Source of the DNA: Branchiostoma belcheri
Lineage: Eukaryota > Chordata > Leptocardii > Amphioxiformes > Branchiostomatidae
Length of the DNA stretch: 64,000 nt
Reading direction: 5' to 3'
Assembly (NCBI RefSeq): GCF_001625305.1
Contig: NW_017803887.1
Coordinates: 2,921,926 to 2,985,925, forward strand
In this document: positions 21,552 through 32,760 of the stretch, piece by piece
Numbering within the stretch: position 1 is the stretch's first letter
Layout: each line of letters opens with the position of its first letter
The notes under the pieces: generated by a model
What the model was told of the DNA's origin: nothing
The model's input: the letters and a program-made list of their open reading frames with translations, nothing else
The model's database searches: none
Translations under genes and position numbers: made by a program

Positions 21552-22290
21552 ACAACAGCGGCCTCTAAAACTATTACAACCTGTTACAAGACTTTCGTCC
21601 GTCCTACTGTCGAATACGCTGCACCGGCTTGGCATGCGGGTCTAACTGCACAACAACGCGGAAGGATTGAAACTATTCAAAAACGGGCCTGCCGGACAAT
21701 TCTTGGCTCCGATTATACCAGCTACACTGAGGCCTGCCGGACACTTGTCTTACCAACCCTAGACAGCCGCCGCCGTGACTTGTGTTTTAAGTTTGCCAGA
21801 CAACTTGTAACATCTGTAAAATTCAGAAACTGGCTCCCACCTCTCCGTGGCGAGGTCAGCGGCAGGCATACGAGAACATCTCAACTCATAGACACAATCA
21901 CAACTAGGACTGACAGATACAAAAAAAGCCCAATCCCTTACATGGTATCCCTCCTAAACAGCACAAATATGTAATAGCACCACAAGTTCCACTGACCACT
22001 ACTTTATTGTGACACAGGAATTGATTTACGACGATGATTTAATTATTTATTTATTACGACTAATATGTTAAAATTTAAATTATACATAGTTTGTGCGATT
22101 GTAAGATTGTAAATACCAGTACCAAAGTGATATATTAATATGTAGATTCCGATATGATTTCAATTTGTATTTCCCTACTATTAATAACTTATATTGTAAA
22201 CAACTTGATCAGAATTCAGCCCTGTATGTCAAGGCTGCGAGATACGTTGTAAATATGTTGATACAAGCAAATAAACCAATTATATATTAG
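21552..22290 (+). mobile_element. LINE 3' end (C-terminal RT/thumb region plus 3' tail)
   Basis: An open frame to the stop at 21972-21974 encodes CYKTFVRPTVEYAAPAWH, IQKRACRTILG and a LPTLDSRRRDLCFKFAR segment. This is typical of the C-terminal part of Jockey/CR1-type reverse transcriptases downstream of the catalytic core. A ~300 bp A/T-rich 3' region with AATAAACC follows. The catalytic half is missing, so this is a 5'-truncated copy. The first 60 or so residues of the longer open frame come from the MITE and not from the LINE. Confidence 0.5.
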
Positions 22291-22311
22291 TCTTTGTTTT
22301 TTTGCATACAG

Positions 22312-22472
22312 GGCGCCACCCAATGGCAGAAGATGGTACTGCAGCACTCAACAGGTTCTGGCTGAATCTGAACTCGAGGGATGGATTGGATCGTAGATTG
22401 GATCGTGGGGCTCGTTCCTTTATACCATATGTCTCCTGAAGGAAGCAAGCTTCACGATGACGACTTGGACAG
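22312..22472 (+). other. Module copy 1, possible noncoding exon
   Basis: TTTGCATACAG precedes it and AGGTGAAA follows, so both splice borders are plausible. It shares AGATGGTACTGCAGC, GGTTCTGGCTGAATCTGAAC and CTCCTGAAGGAAGCAAGCTT with the module at 24188. Frames are closed by stops, so it is not coding. Confidence 0.5.
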
Positions 22473-23409
22473 GTGAAATTCTAATTTTTTTTTACCGTCA
22501 AACATAAAGAGTAAGGGAGGGGGCGTTGGGAGACTATATTACATGCAATCTTTAGTGTGAACAGTTCATGTAGGGAATGTTTGGACACGATATGCCTTGT
22601 TTTTACTTCTATGCAATATTTATGTAATTATGTTACTTAGTAATAGATAGAATTTTGGGGTGCAGGGATACACTTCGCACTTTCTTAGACTTATAGTTGT
22701 AGCTAAGATTGTCACTCGTTATGATGTAAGAGATCGTACCATTCTACCAAAATAAATTGGAAAATTGAGAGCATGAAAGTGATTTTCTTGGTGTTAATGT
22801 TTGCACCTGCTTATGCCATGGCTTGCTCTCTGATGCTAACATGCACTTGACTTTTAGACTTAGCGAAGGTAAGTTAAACGTAGGGACCGTTAGGGAACGT
22901 AGTTAGTAGTCCAAGTGTGTGCTGACACAGGGAGCAAAATCCTGGCCTGCAAAAAAGATAGTTTTTGTATAATCACAAGGCACACCAAAAACTTAGCTAG
23001 TCGTCGATGTTCGAGAGGAGCACTTGTGATTGTATTGTTGTGGAGAGGACAAGCCAGACCGCCCAGCTGAGATGCCAGAGGTGAGCCATGTGGGGACTGC
23101 ATGCTGTACTAACATGTACTTTTTCTCCCTTGACAAAATTTGGGGGTACCTACAAACTCGCGTAGCACTCACGTTGGGTTAGGGCCAAACCATAACTAAC
23201 CTGTCTTTCCTTTACTCCGGCAACTTATGCCATTTATGTTTTTTTGTCCCATACTAGGGAGGGAAAAGCCTGGTTACCGGACTAATATTATCCCCAGAGT
23301 CTTTATCCTCTCGAGAAATAGGGCATAGGTCTGGTAACCAGGCTATGGGAAACCGGGGTCCTTCCGAAAGGGTTTGTTCTCTCCTTTTTAGTTTTAGTTT
23401 TCTATACAG

Positions 23410-23528
23410 ATCCTGACGTTCATCGTTGGAAGCAGATCGTGGTCTTTACCATCCAAACTCCTTGCTGTGAGGCTCAGTCTTCATTCGAGGAAGGAAGCAA
23501 GCTTCGACGAAGACTACAATACTAGATA
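23410..23528 (+). other. Module copy 2 (diverged)
   Basis: It shares GGAAGGAAGCAAGCTTC, a CTAGATAAG end and the following TAAATGTAACGAGTAAGGG with the other two modules. It is preceded by TCTATACAG. The sequence between copies 1 and 2 (22473-23409) shows no gene. Confidence 0.5.
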
Positions 23529-23721
23529 AGATTTTTCTTTCTTCCCGTTAAATGTAACGAGTAAGGGTGGGCGACGTTAAAAGACTTTAAGCCAGAGTTT
23601 ATACTACATACCTTGTCTGGTCTGAACAGTTTAGTAGCACCCAGAAACAGGGTACGAGGGAGGGATTAGGGTGGGGGGATGGAGTGAATTTGTTAGTAAC
23701 TTCTCTGTTTTGCCTTTCCAG

Positions 23722-23862
23722 TAGACCCCACCTCTTCACGTTGCCAGAAGGACCATGAAGGAAGCCAGCAGAACTTCATAGGCCAAAATAAATGTCTTCA
23801 ACTGATATTCTTTCAGTCGAAGTGCCAGCCTGCCACGTCAGCCAGCTGCGTTAGCGATCTAG
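23722..23862 (+). other. Possible orphan exon, 141 nt, phase 1-1
   Basis: A TGCCTTTCCAG acceptor and a GTAAGT donor bound a segment that is open in the phase 1 frame for 46 codons with four cysteines (DPTSSRCQKDHEG at its start, ASCVSDL at its end). No family is recognised and no neighbouring in-frame exon was found. It could equally be a noncoding 5' exon of the sialyltransferase gene. Confidence 0.5.
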
Positions 23863-23939
23863 GTAAGTTGGAAGGGAGGCAGCTTTATATTAGATAACAA
23901 ACGTTTTGAAGGTGTGTCAATTTTAATGTTTGAATTGAC

Positions 23940-24187
23940 ATTATTTATTAAAATTGTAACAGTATAATACATGTGGAGCACAGGCAGCTGTTGCTTGTGT
24001 TGTGTCCCACACATAGAATATTACAAACGTATACAAAAAACACAACTAGATCTGGTGCTTACCAATAAAAGTAGAATAACATTATGATACATCTAATCTT
24101 CCGTTACGTCTCAGATCCTTCCACATTCCTGTATATTTCTTCCACTTCAAACAGCTGGCTCCAAACGCTCTTTCTTTTTGCACACAG
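23940..24187 (-). repeat. Antisense LINE-like 3' fragment
   Basis: A TTATTTATTAAAATTG start and an A/T-rich body lead to antisense-coding-like sequence near 24120-24180. It ends against module copy 3. Weak assignment. Confidence 0.5.
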
Positions 24188-24400
24188 ACGCGCCCCCTTA
24201 TAGCAAAAGATGGTACTGCAGCGCACCACGGGTTCTGGCTGAATCTGAACTGGAAGGATGAATTGGAGGGGGACTGAGGGGCTCATTCATTCTTACCAGA
24301 CGTCTCCTGAAGGAAGCAAGCTTCAAGAAAACGACTAGACCAGATAAGCCTTTTCTCTTTTTTCCCCTCGTCAAATGTAAAGAATCAGGAGAAAAGAGTT
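24188..24400 (+). other. Module copy 3, possible noncoding exon
   Basis: TTTGCACACAG precedes it. It shares AGATGGTACTGCAGC, GGTTCTGGCTGAATCTGAAC and CTCCTGAAGGAAGCAAGCTT with copy 1, and the CCAGATAAG end and GTCAAATGTAAAG downstream context with the others. Confidence 0.5.
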
Positions 24401-24404
24401 TGGA

Positions 24405-24662
24405 TTTGCATTGGCGTATTTAGTTAAGCATTTGCGCATTTGTTTTTTCATTGTATTTGCATTTCATTGCATTTGCGGATTTCGACCATTTTTCTCATTT
24501 AAGATTTGCATTTGCGTACTTGGACCAGCATTTGCGGGTTTTGACCTCCATTTTTCCCATTTCGGATTTGCATTTGCAGATTTTGACCTTCATTTTTCCC
24601 ATTTGGATTTGCATTTGCGGATTTCTTTCGACATTTGCGTATTTGGATCTGCTTCTTTAAAC
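24405..24662. repeat. Degenerate tandem repeat rich in GCATTTGCGGATTT
   Basis: Irregular units of GGATTTGCATTTGCGGATTT and GACCTCCATTTTTCCCATTT alternate with a period of about 45-50 bp. The open frames across it are repeat artefacts. Confidence 0.5.
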
Positions 24663-24889
24663 CTCATTTTGAACGGATGCAAGTCTCTCATGTCCAATTA
24701 AACATTCTATCACCAATTCCATTCCACGTGTAATATCCTAGTAATCTAATGATTTGAAACTTGTTCGAAGAAAGAGGACAAAGAAACAACACAAAGAAAG
24801 AAAGAAAAATGCGAAGCAACGGTTGTTCTTTAAACTGTGTAGAGATCAGATTCGCTTAAAGATTTGTCCTTGTCCTCGCGGATTTTTAG

Positions 24890-25140
24890 AAGAAGAAGAA
24901 GAACTTTATTGCACGACAATTGCACATTGTACAATGAATGGCAAACTACATAAAGAGAGTAGCAAACAATAAAATGTGTTGAACAAGACCTAGTGTCGAA
25001 TAAACCTAACAAATCTACATCATAATTATTCAAATAATAAGGGATAGCAGAAGTCTTTGATAAAGTGTAACAATCGAGTGGGCTAATCACAAGTTTCGGA
25101 ATTTTTTCTAATAGCAAAGCATTCCTTTATATATTTACCT
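24890..25140 (-). repeat. Antisense LINE 3'-end-like repeat
   Basis: It starts AGAAGAAGAAGAACTTTATTG, the usual look of an inverted LINE 3' end (TTTATTG next to a microsatellite), and runs into A/T-rich sequence. 25141-25657 shows only a possible 5' flank and a CTCTCCAAGCAGAG fragment at 25456. Confidence 0.5.
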
Positions 25141-25657
25141 ATTTTTGCGTTGTGGGGACCATTACATGTAAACTTATATATTCAAATCTGTCTCCAACAT
25201 CGAGACTCTTGAAATCTATTGTACTTGATTCGAGAAATGTACATAGCTTGTTACTTTTAGATAACGATCCAGTGTCTGGCCTGTCTTGCGCCGAAGGCAG
25301 CTTGTATCAGTCTGGCCACAATCGGCAAATCTGTGACGCATAACCATTGTCAAAAGCTTGCATGACGTTAATCTAATTAAAGGCTTACTTAAACACATTT
25401 TGCCTGAGGGCCGGATAGAACCTGGATAAAACCGGTCTAGTGAGGACAGTAAACTCTCCAAGCAGAGGTTGGTTGGGAAGGCTGTGAGCTTCTTCCGTTT
25501 AACCGTTTTCTGACAGACGTTCCAATCAACCTGCGGCTCTCATGTTGGGTACATTAGAGATAACCGTTGTACGGACGAGTGTGATCAACCATTTCCCGAC
25601 GCGACGCCGTCTCAAGCGCGCTGTGCCCGTGTCCTCACCACAACGTCACGTACAGAA

Positions 25658-28600
25658 ATGATCACACTTTGCGGGTTTGCAAACATGGCGTCGGGACAGG
25701 ACACAGGGACAGCACGACACCAGGACATGTCTTCCGCCAATAATAAGGACCTGGGCAGGCGGATTAAAGTGTCAGTCGTCAGCCTGGCTGTCTTCGCGAT
25801 GCTTCTCGTCCTTCAACAAGCGCTACTGAGGTCAGTTTTTGTAGTAAGGCCACACCGACTTAATTTTATGGATGACATCCGCGCGCGCATTGATTTTCGC
25901 CTGTCGCCCTCAAAAAAAAATCACGTCCACCGAGGCTCTAGGCCTGGGTAGTCCATGGTAGTTAGCGACAATACGGAGCCGGGCACCCAGGCTACCGAAG
26001 CTCCAAAACTCAGTACATAAGAGCACAGTACAGATTCATAAATGCCGCAAAAAGCCGGCATGTGCCGGCTTGTCGTATACGTCGCTAAGTACTGTCGCAA
26101 ATTCACAATGCCAGCTTTGTATTCCTGTGGTTTAGTAGCATTTTTATTTTTGGCCTGATTTTTTTTTATTCGCCCGCGCGCACTAGTTTGGGGGTCTTCA
26201 GGGGATGTCATCCATAAAATCAAATCGATGTGGCCTAATCGTCCTTTATCACTACTACTCTCCAAGCGCTTATAGGCTTTGGTTTATTTATGTTCACCGA
26301 AGGAAAACGTTGTTTTTGCTCTGTTTTCTCTTCCGTCCAAACACTGACCTGGTCAATGACCAGAACCAGACGGCTGTTACCATGGTAACTTGTGTTGGGT
26401 TACTTCATGTTGCAGTTTTATAGCAGGAGGGATTTAGACTCCTGTCTGACCATATATGTGAATATGTTTGACTAAGAATTAACAGAGCAGACCAAATGCG
26501 AAGGTAAACATCATGCGTTTGCTTTGCCAATGTTAGCTTTCTAGTTTTGACTTGTTTTTAAGCGTTTTTGTCGGCCTGCCTTTTTTGAACTGGTATCTTT
26601 ACTTTATGCCTGCCGGGTGGCAAATGGATACTGTCTTGCCAGTTTGATTCTATCTTATAGGCACCAAAATATGTGCTTGGCGAATTATAAATGGATAATT
26701 CATTATGAAAATCGTGCAATAATGGCACAATAGGAGCCATGAAGTCAACACACCAGGCTGGTTCAAAATTTAAACAATGAATTTTGAACTTTTAATGATA
26801 CCATTGCATTGAAAGGTGGAATAACTGTAACAACTAGGATGAAAATGACTGTTTTCAACTGTTCATGGCAAAATATGACCTTTTTGCAGTTGATTCTGAA
26901 CTTTTATTTTTATTTGCAAATCAGAAAAAGATGAAGCGAGCGAATCCGTTAACCAAGAAATTGAATTGGTGTAGCCTAACAATTTTTTTAATGTTTCGCC
27001 AGTGTACAGATATCAGATCTTGTCCCTCAGCAGTGGCATAGTAAAAACACTACTGCGCTATCTGGCCTGACGTCATCAGAAGCCAAGGAGCAAATGAGGT
27101 CAGTGACGTCTGTGTATATTTCATTACGTGTAATACCTTCATATCTCCAAGCAGATGTTGGGGGGGGGGGCTAAATCGCTACGTTTTTCTACCTGCCGGT
27201 TTCTATCACAAATCTAAATTTTAGAGGCTGCTTATGAATATGACCATTCAGCCCTCCCACCGTCTGGTTGGAGACTCGACATAACCACCCTCCGGCCTTC
27301 GTGTAACTAGATAATTGTTTCTTTATTTATTTGTTTATTTATTATTTGCACGTATATAAAAAAATTACATAATCAAATAATAACAATGCGAGAATATGCG
27401 GGGTAGGCCAGAAACCTAGGTGTTCTTTTAAGGGCCTACCCCAAACAAAGGTAACTTATGACAAAACATATTTGAGTTAAACATCGAAATTAAACAATGA
27501 AATAATTGATTAATTAAACAAAATCAAGACACAGAAATTATAACTGAAGTGTGTAAACTATTTTTAACATCTGCGAAAAGAAATTAAACAAAAGTCTTAT
27601 ACATGTAATTCAGGTCGCTGTTACAGAATAAACTGATTAGATAATTAACATAAAAATTAACGATTAAAACAAAAGATTGAAAAAACAAGGAAAACAATTA
27701 GACTCCCCTAGTCAATTATTCTCCCTATTGGTTACTTGTAGTGTTTTTTACCCCGCGTTGTTGGTAAGATTTCTTTACCGTCTTACAGAATTGCTACAGC
27801 AAGGCTTCATCCAGCGAAACTTTTCAAAATCCGGTTCAAGTGGGGAAATTCTACGCCGGCTTCGAATTCTTCTGCATGCCAAAAAGAGAAAAAGAAGAAG
27901 AAAAAGAAGAAATGTAAAAAGAAACTGAAACGCAAGTCAAAATCAGCACCAAACCTGGGCCCGTACAGGACATGCGCAGTCGTCGGCAATGGCGGCATCC
28001 TATTGGACAGTCACTGCGGTGACGACATCGACGCGAAGGACTACGTCATCCGCGCGAACCTTCCCGCCCTGGAGGGGTTTGAGACAGACGTCGGGCGGAG
28101 AACTAACATGACATTCGTCAACACCAACGTGGTCAAGAGACTGAATATCGCTTCCAAATTGCAGGACAGGACTCGCGACCCTTACCCGACTCGCTTACGA
28201 CACTTTAACAACACTGTGATTGTCGGGAACAGACAGTCGAAACTTGTCTTACAAACGGCCGCATGGACGAACCAACTTACGCTCGAATTTTGGACCTGCA
28301 AGCACGACCTTAGAAAAAACAAAATCATCAACCCGTAAGTACACCAGGTTTTGTGTAGAATTTGTTTTGGATTTTCTTTCTTTTTCGAAAACAAGCCAAA
28401 TTTGATGCACACGCGAATGCTATCCACATAGTCATTAGAGCCTTATTTTAATAGTCTAACAGCATGACTGCAACCTTCTGACGCATGGACAAAGCGGGTG
28501 ACACCCATTCGAATTCTCTTAGGTTCTATCATGATCTTTTCTCTGTCTCTGATTTAAAACATAAGGCTATAAATGGTCAAAGATTGTAGCAAAGTCTTTT

Positions 28601-30286
28601 CTCTGATTTGAACATCAGGATCGCCTACCGGAAAATAACGATTTTAAAAATCAAGTGATGGTCTCAGATTCTATCATAGAATCTGATTTTAACGTCATAA
28701 TCTTTTCTCGGATTGGAAACTAACAAGACTGGCAATGAAATCATACATTGCCATGGCGACGGTGGTTGCTTTTAGGGTTATTGTTTGCATGGCATTGCCA
28801 TCATTTCATGATTTTGAGGAAGACTTTGTACCTGTTAAGTCTTGAAAGATACAGTACACCCTTCCCCTGAGTGCATAGTGCACAAAGTAGGGCCGTCTGG
28901 GGCAGACAGATCTTCAGGGTTCCAGGAATGTGGGCACAGATGTGGGTCAGAGACATGCCTGTGGACATTCCACATGCCTGTGGACAAAATGCCTGTACAA
29001 TTCGTAGAATTCTTGCGAATTGCACGCAATACTGTACTATTAGGCTCCTCCCTGAGACGTCGCCAAAAAAGGGTTAATGGACTAAGATTCTTTTCTCTGA
29101 TTTTAACCTCAGCATCGCGTCCCGGGTTGCTGGCTGGCGGTTCAACAGCCGCCCTTCCTCCGGCCTGACAACCGTCCTCATCACCAGCACCTTCTGCCAA
29201 CACCTGTCTCTGTACGGCTTCTACCCTTACAGGTCGGGTCATTCATTCATTCATTCCTTTATTCCTCCACTTCTAGTGTGTACCTCCACAGGGGTACACA
29301 CTAGAAAGATATTACAATATAAAAATAGTTTGTTTATTTCACACAGACACATGATTGAATAAAAGTAATGGATATCGTCAATTCTATGGCGATCTGTCCA
29401 TTTCTGTCTCGTCTTTCTTGGGCATTACAGTTCTTTACTATTCCTGAGTGTTTAACTCTCGACCGCACTCTTTCTCCAAGTCCCTAATGTAAACACATAC
29501 TGTCCACTCCCTCCACAGGTGTTTCACTCTGTAACACTTCTCACATTCATTCATTCATTCATTTCATTTCATCTCTTTATTTCCTCCATCTTTGGAGAGC
29601 CTCGTAAAATCGGTACAGTACAAAATAAAATCTTATTCTTTGATATTTACAAGAGGTTAGATAAAATAGAAACGTTACACTGTCCCACTGACAGATCCAA
29701 GTGAGCACTACTAAATCCTGTAGTCTTACTTCTACATATTGCACTTGGTCTTAAAAGGACTACACCTCGAGACATTACAAGTCAGAAAAATCGAATTAAA
29801 TCATTGCTACGAGCAATATTACTCTCACAGACTCACACTAAATCTCCAAATGAATGTACAAAGTACGTCTAGGGCCAGATTGTTTTTTTTTCAGTTCTTC
29901 CCTCAGAAGTTTCACCACTCCGGGCATACACATGTAGATTACAAGTCACTATTACTAGTTAGATAAGTGTCCTGGGTACGTTATACTGAGTGTTCATTCA
30001 TTCATTCACTCATTCATTCATTCATTCATTCCATTTCATCTCTTTATTCATTCTTCATTCATTCATTCACTCTTCATTCATTAACAGCAGGGACGCCGAC
30101 AACAAGCCCATCCCCTATCACTACTTCCCCGACGATGGTGTTGACGAGGCGATTGTTAACAGGAACAAGCACCACCTACCGGTGGAGTTCCGTCTGTACA
30201 GGGAGCTCCACAGAAGAGGGGTTTTAACGTTACAGGAGGGAAGGTGCGAGAGTCAGGAAAATAGAAACACTTCTTCATCAATGTAG
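25658..30286 (+). CDS. Alpha-2,8-sialyltransferase-like protein (ST8Sia family, GT29), 377 aa
   Basis: Five exons join in frame: 25658-25830, 27003-27098, 27789-28334, 29113-29232, 30088-30286. The protein is a type II Golgi enzyme that would transfer sialic acid from CMP-sialic acid to sialylated acceptors. A short N-terminal cytoplasmic part precedes a single membrane anchor (residues about 38-56, VSVVSLAVFAMLLVLQQALL). The L-motif starts near residue 152 with CAVVGNGGILLDSHCG, then YVIRANLP. The S-motif follows around 285-311 (PSSGLTTVLITSTFC, LYGFYPY). The VS motif is HHLPVEFRLYRELHRRG with the conserved H-x4-E near the end. Length and C-terminus (GVL-LQEGRC) fit ST8Sia enzymes (about 350-380 aa). 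All signature motifs look intact. Odd: a lysine run (about residues 124-141) just before the L-motif. The start could also be the internal Met at residue 10. ST8 subtype is not resolved. Confidence 0.5.
25848..26231 (+). mobile_element. MITE, GGCCACACC family, full-length copy
   Basis: Terminal inverted repeats read GGCCACACCGACTTAATTTT at the left and, inverted, ATAAAATCAAATCGATGTGG at the right. ATGGATGACATCC follows inside each end. The flanks are TAA on both sides, which fits the 3-bp TWA target duplications of PIF/Harbinger elements. It lies in intron 1 of the sialyltransferase gene and has no coding capacity. Confidence 0.5.
26258..26700. mobile_element. Nested elements: TGTTTACC family inserted into a CTCCAAGCAGA-family MITE
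   Basis: The outer element shows CTCTCCAAGCGC, then GGCTTTGG at the left and GGTATCTTTA, GGGTGGCAAATGGATA and ACCAAAATATGTGCTTGGCG at the right. These match the uninterrupted copy at 51148-51345. The inner element (about 26282-26548) is a complete TGTTTACC-type copy. The outer insertion is therefore older. Confidence 0.5.
27300..27660 (-). repeat. Antisense LINE-like 3' region
   Basis: It begins TTTCTTTATTTATTTGTTTA and runs through A-rich sequence with a GGGTAGGCC...GGGCCTACCCC inverted pair at about 27401-27443. No open frame. A G9 run lies at 27162-27170. Confidence 0.5.
28335..29112 (+). other. Sialyltransferase intron 3, no recognised element
   Basis: Repeated short phrases such as TCTTTTCTCTGATTT occur at least three times (28527, 28598 and near 29090), suggesting small local duplications. 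No gene is visible on either strand. Confidence 0.5.
29233..30080 (-). repeat. Antisense LINE 3' fragments with (ATTC)n tails
   Basis: Runs of CATT tetranucleotides at 29237-29260, 29543-29565 and 29993-30080 adjoin sequences such as TTTATTCCTCCACTTC and TTTATTTCCTCCATCTTTGG. Short 3' microsatellites are usual for CR1-type elements. The last run ends a few bases before the acceptor of the final sialyltransferase exon. Confidence 0.5.
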
Positions 30287-30295
30287 ATAAAGACG

Positions 30296-30640
30296 TTGTT
30301 TGTTTGTTTCGATCCCCATTAGTGCTTAAAAGCACTATTCTTCCTGGGGTCAATAAAATGAAGCATAAATAACAAAACTTGTACATAATGATGATTACAA
30401 AATAATAAAGTAAGTTCAAAATCAATAGGAGAGGTCGACCAAAAAAAGCACAAAATAATTTGAACATAATCCAGCGTTGTACGTAAACAACAAAGGTGCC
30501 CACAAAATTAACAAAGGTTTAAATTAACTTAAATAACTGAATAGAACATAATTCCAACTGATCATAATTCCAAAGATAAATATAACAAATTGATCAGCCA
30601 TTTAAATAACTGAAATCTTCTTATCTATCAATAATAATAA
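30296..30640 (-). repeat. Antisense LINE-like 3' end after the sialyltransferase stop
   Basis: TTGTTTGTTTGTTTCGATCC, then CCATTAGTGC-TTAAAAGCAC and a long A-rich body. It starts about 10 bp after the stop codon, so the true 3' UTR probably reads through it; the AATAAA at about 30351 is a candidate signal. Confidence 0.5.
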
Positions 30641-30879
30641 TGATTATTGTACGTTGATAAATATCATTAGCACTACTTGATCAATTACTGTAATAATGTG
30701 CCACATAATTAATGTTGTTGGAGGAAGATCCCGGACAGGCCATAACGGCTTTTTTTTACCTTCCCCGCATATCTTCTTTTGTTATGTTATTATTTATCAT
30801 GTTTAAAGTTTTAAAGATTATTTTAAACAAACAATAAAATAAGATAGAAGATCTGTTACGTTGATGTAGGCTAGATATC

Positions 30880-31075
30880 CAGGTTACAAGATACACTGGA
30901 TAGATTTTGCAAACTGTCAGACGTTTCAAGTAGCATCCAGGCTGGTGTAATACCGGGCCGGCCGCTAGGAGCGCAGATTTAGTCAGGCTACCGCTACTCG
31001 GTCACTGACGAAACATAGTAGATGCTATGACAATTTTGGAAAATGTACCCAGTTACTTGAGTAACTGTTTTCTTG
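30880..31075. repeat. Interspersed repeat (CTTGAGTAAC family)
   Basis: It carries GTTACAAGATACACTGGATA, CAGACGTTTCAAGTAGCATC, GTCACTGACGAAACATAGTA and CAGTTACTTGAGTAACTG, matching copies elsewhere in the window. Confidence 0.5.
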
Positions 31076-31079
31076 TGTA

Positions 31080-32420
31080 TAGTAGAAGTAGTAGTAGTAT
31101 AGTGATTTTACTTTTTCTTTGCAGGCAACGGAAAAGGAAACTGTTTTTAAATAGTACGTTAATGTTGTGATATCAAGTTTGTGATAAATTATTTGTTTGT
31201 GGGTTGGTTTGTCAATAATAAATTACTGGTATAGAACCTGATCAATAATACAAATTTTCTGTTGGCGGTATAAAAAATATCACACAACATATTTTTCCAA
31301 CATATTAACTATTTTGTCGGCTTTGTACATACTATTCTGACAGTTTCTTGTTATTTTGCATCATAAACCTCTTGTCTTATGTAATTGTAACTGATATTCC
31401 ATATATCCAGCAAAACGTTACTTTAAAAGTGGATGGAATAGTGTCTAAAAATAAAATGATCATAACGAGATAAACTTTTGATAAATTGTCTTATCTATAA
31501 CACTATGGCTAGCCATACAATAGCTTATAGCCCCTCTGCCAACTATTACAACATCCATTTGTCACTGAAAAATAAGAGAAGTCTCAGGCCGTGCAACCAG
31601 AAACTCCCAGAAACTGAACTGCCCACGGGCCAGAACAAACCGTTACAGTAATTCCCCTATCCCATACATGTGTTCATTACTGAACAAATACGGACAATAA
31701 TCATCCCTAACCGTCTATATATAATGTCTGGCATTTGCAAATTTCGTTTATACTGTTCATCGTGAAATCAAACAACTCTTAACTTGTATATATTGAATTT
31801 ATTTACTTTTAACCATGAGAAACTGAATAACTCCAAATATTGCGTGTACATTTTTTAAACGTTTTTATGCTGTAACTAAAAGATCTTAGTCTTACGAGCA
31901 GTAATATACTACCCTGCAAACAAGTATTCTTAACCAAAGGATTCAGAATTATGTGCAATATCATATGTCTTTGTGAGCGTTATTAAAACAAATGGTCTAT
32001 AAATTGACTACACTTTAGTGATATTTTCACTGCGATAGCTCAATAAAGAGATCTTGACTCTTGACTTGACTTGACAAATAAAAGTTTTCAATCAATGTAC
32101 AAATGGTTTTGATTCAGTGGGAACATAACATATAAAAGGAATGAAATGCATTACTGCAGCAAAGTAAAAGACATAACAATAAATCAGAGCATTGTCTTGT
32201 CTCTCTTCATATTCATCTACGGCACATTCATGCATGGTAGCAGACATTTTTGCCTTTTTCGGCACCTTAACTACTGTCAGAAAGTAACAAAATTTCTTGT
32301 TTTTTTTCCAAAATCAGGCGAAAATTAATGCGCGCGTTGATCCACGTCATCCATAAAAATTACTTGCTGTGGCCTAAGTACTACTTTGTGTTCTATCGTG
32401 CTGAAATCAGATGACAAAAG
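31080..32420. other. Intergenic, no gene seen
   Basis: A/T-rich sequence. An AATAAAGAGATCTTGACTC run with a (TTGAC)n end at 32040-32077 looks like a LINE 3' terminus on the + strand. A decayed GGCCACACC-family end (GCGCGCGTTGATCC, CATCCATAAAAATTAC, GTGGCC) lies at 32320-32376. Confidence 0.5.
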
Positions 32421-32424
32421 GATT

Positions 32425-32760
32425 AATTGCCCCCTCAAATGTTGTGTTTCTCAGGCACGCAGTGGTGTTTCACTATTGTTAGTTGCCAGGAGGGATACAT
32501 AACACTCGTCAATACGTTAAGGTCATACTACGTAATCCGTGGCCTTGGACCATGCATCCATTTATCGTATTTATATCTACAATTGTTTCAAGAAGCGAGA
32601 AGACGTTGAACATCCAAATATTGGCTAACGTTAGTATATACACATGTATATAGTTTTTATAAGATATTGCTGTATAATTTTGTTAGTTTTGTTTTCATGT
32701 TGCAATTTTGAATAAATAAAATACTTTCGTTTTATTCATGACATGCACTTAGCCTGTAAG
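32425..32760 (+). mobile_element. LINE 3'-end fragment
   Basis: It contains the phrase ACAATTGTTTCAAGAAGCGAGAAGA in two ≤20-base parts (ACAATTGTTTCAAG, AAGCGAGAAGA) and an A/T-rich 3' tail ending in AATAAAATAC. The same arrangement (CAACTGTC, AAGAAGCGAGAAGA, then 3' tail) occurs inside the fold-back element near 35565-35700. Confidence 0.5.

Noticed and set aside
21345-21974. A 209-residue frame taken as one gene
   Set aside because: Its first third is MITE sequence and the rest is a 5'-truncated LINE; it is not a host gene.
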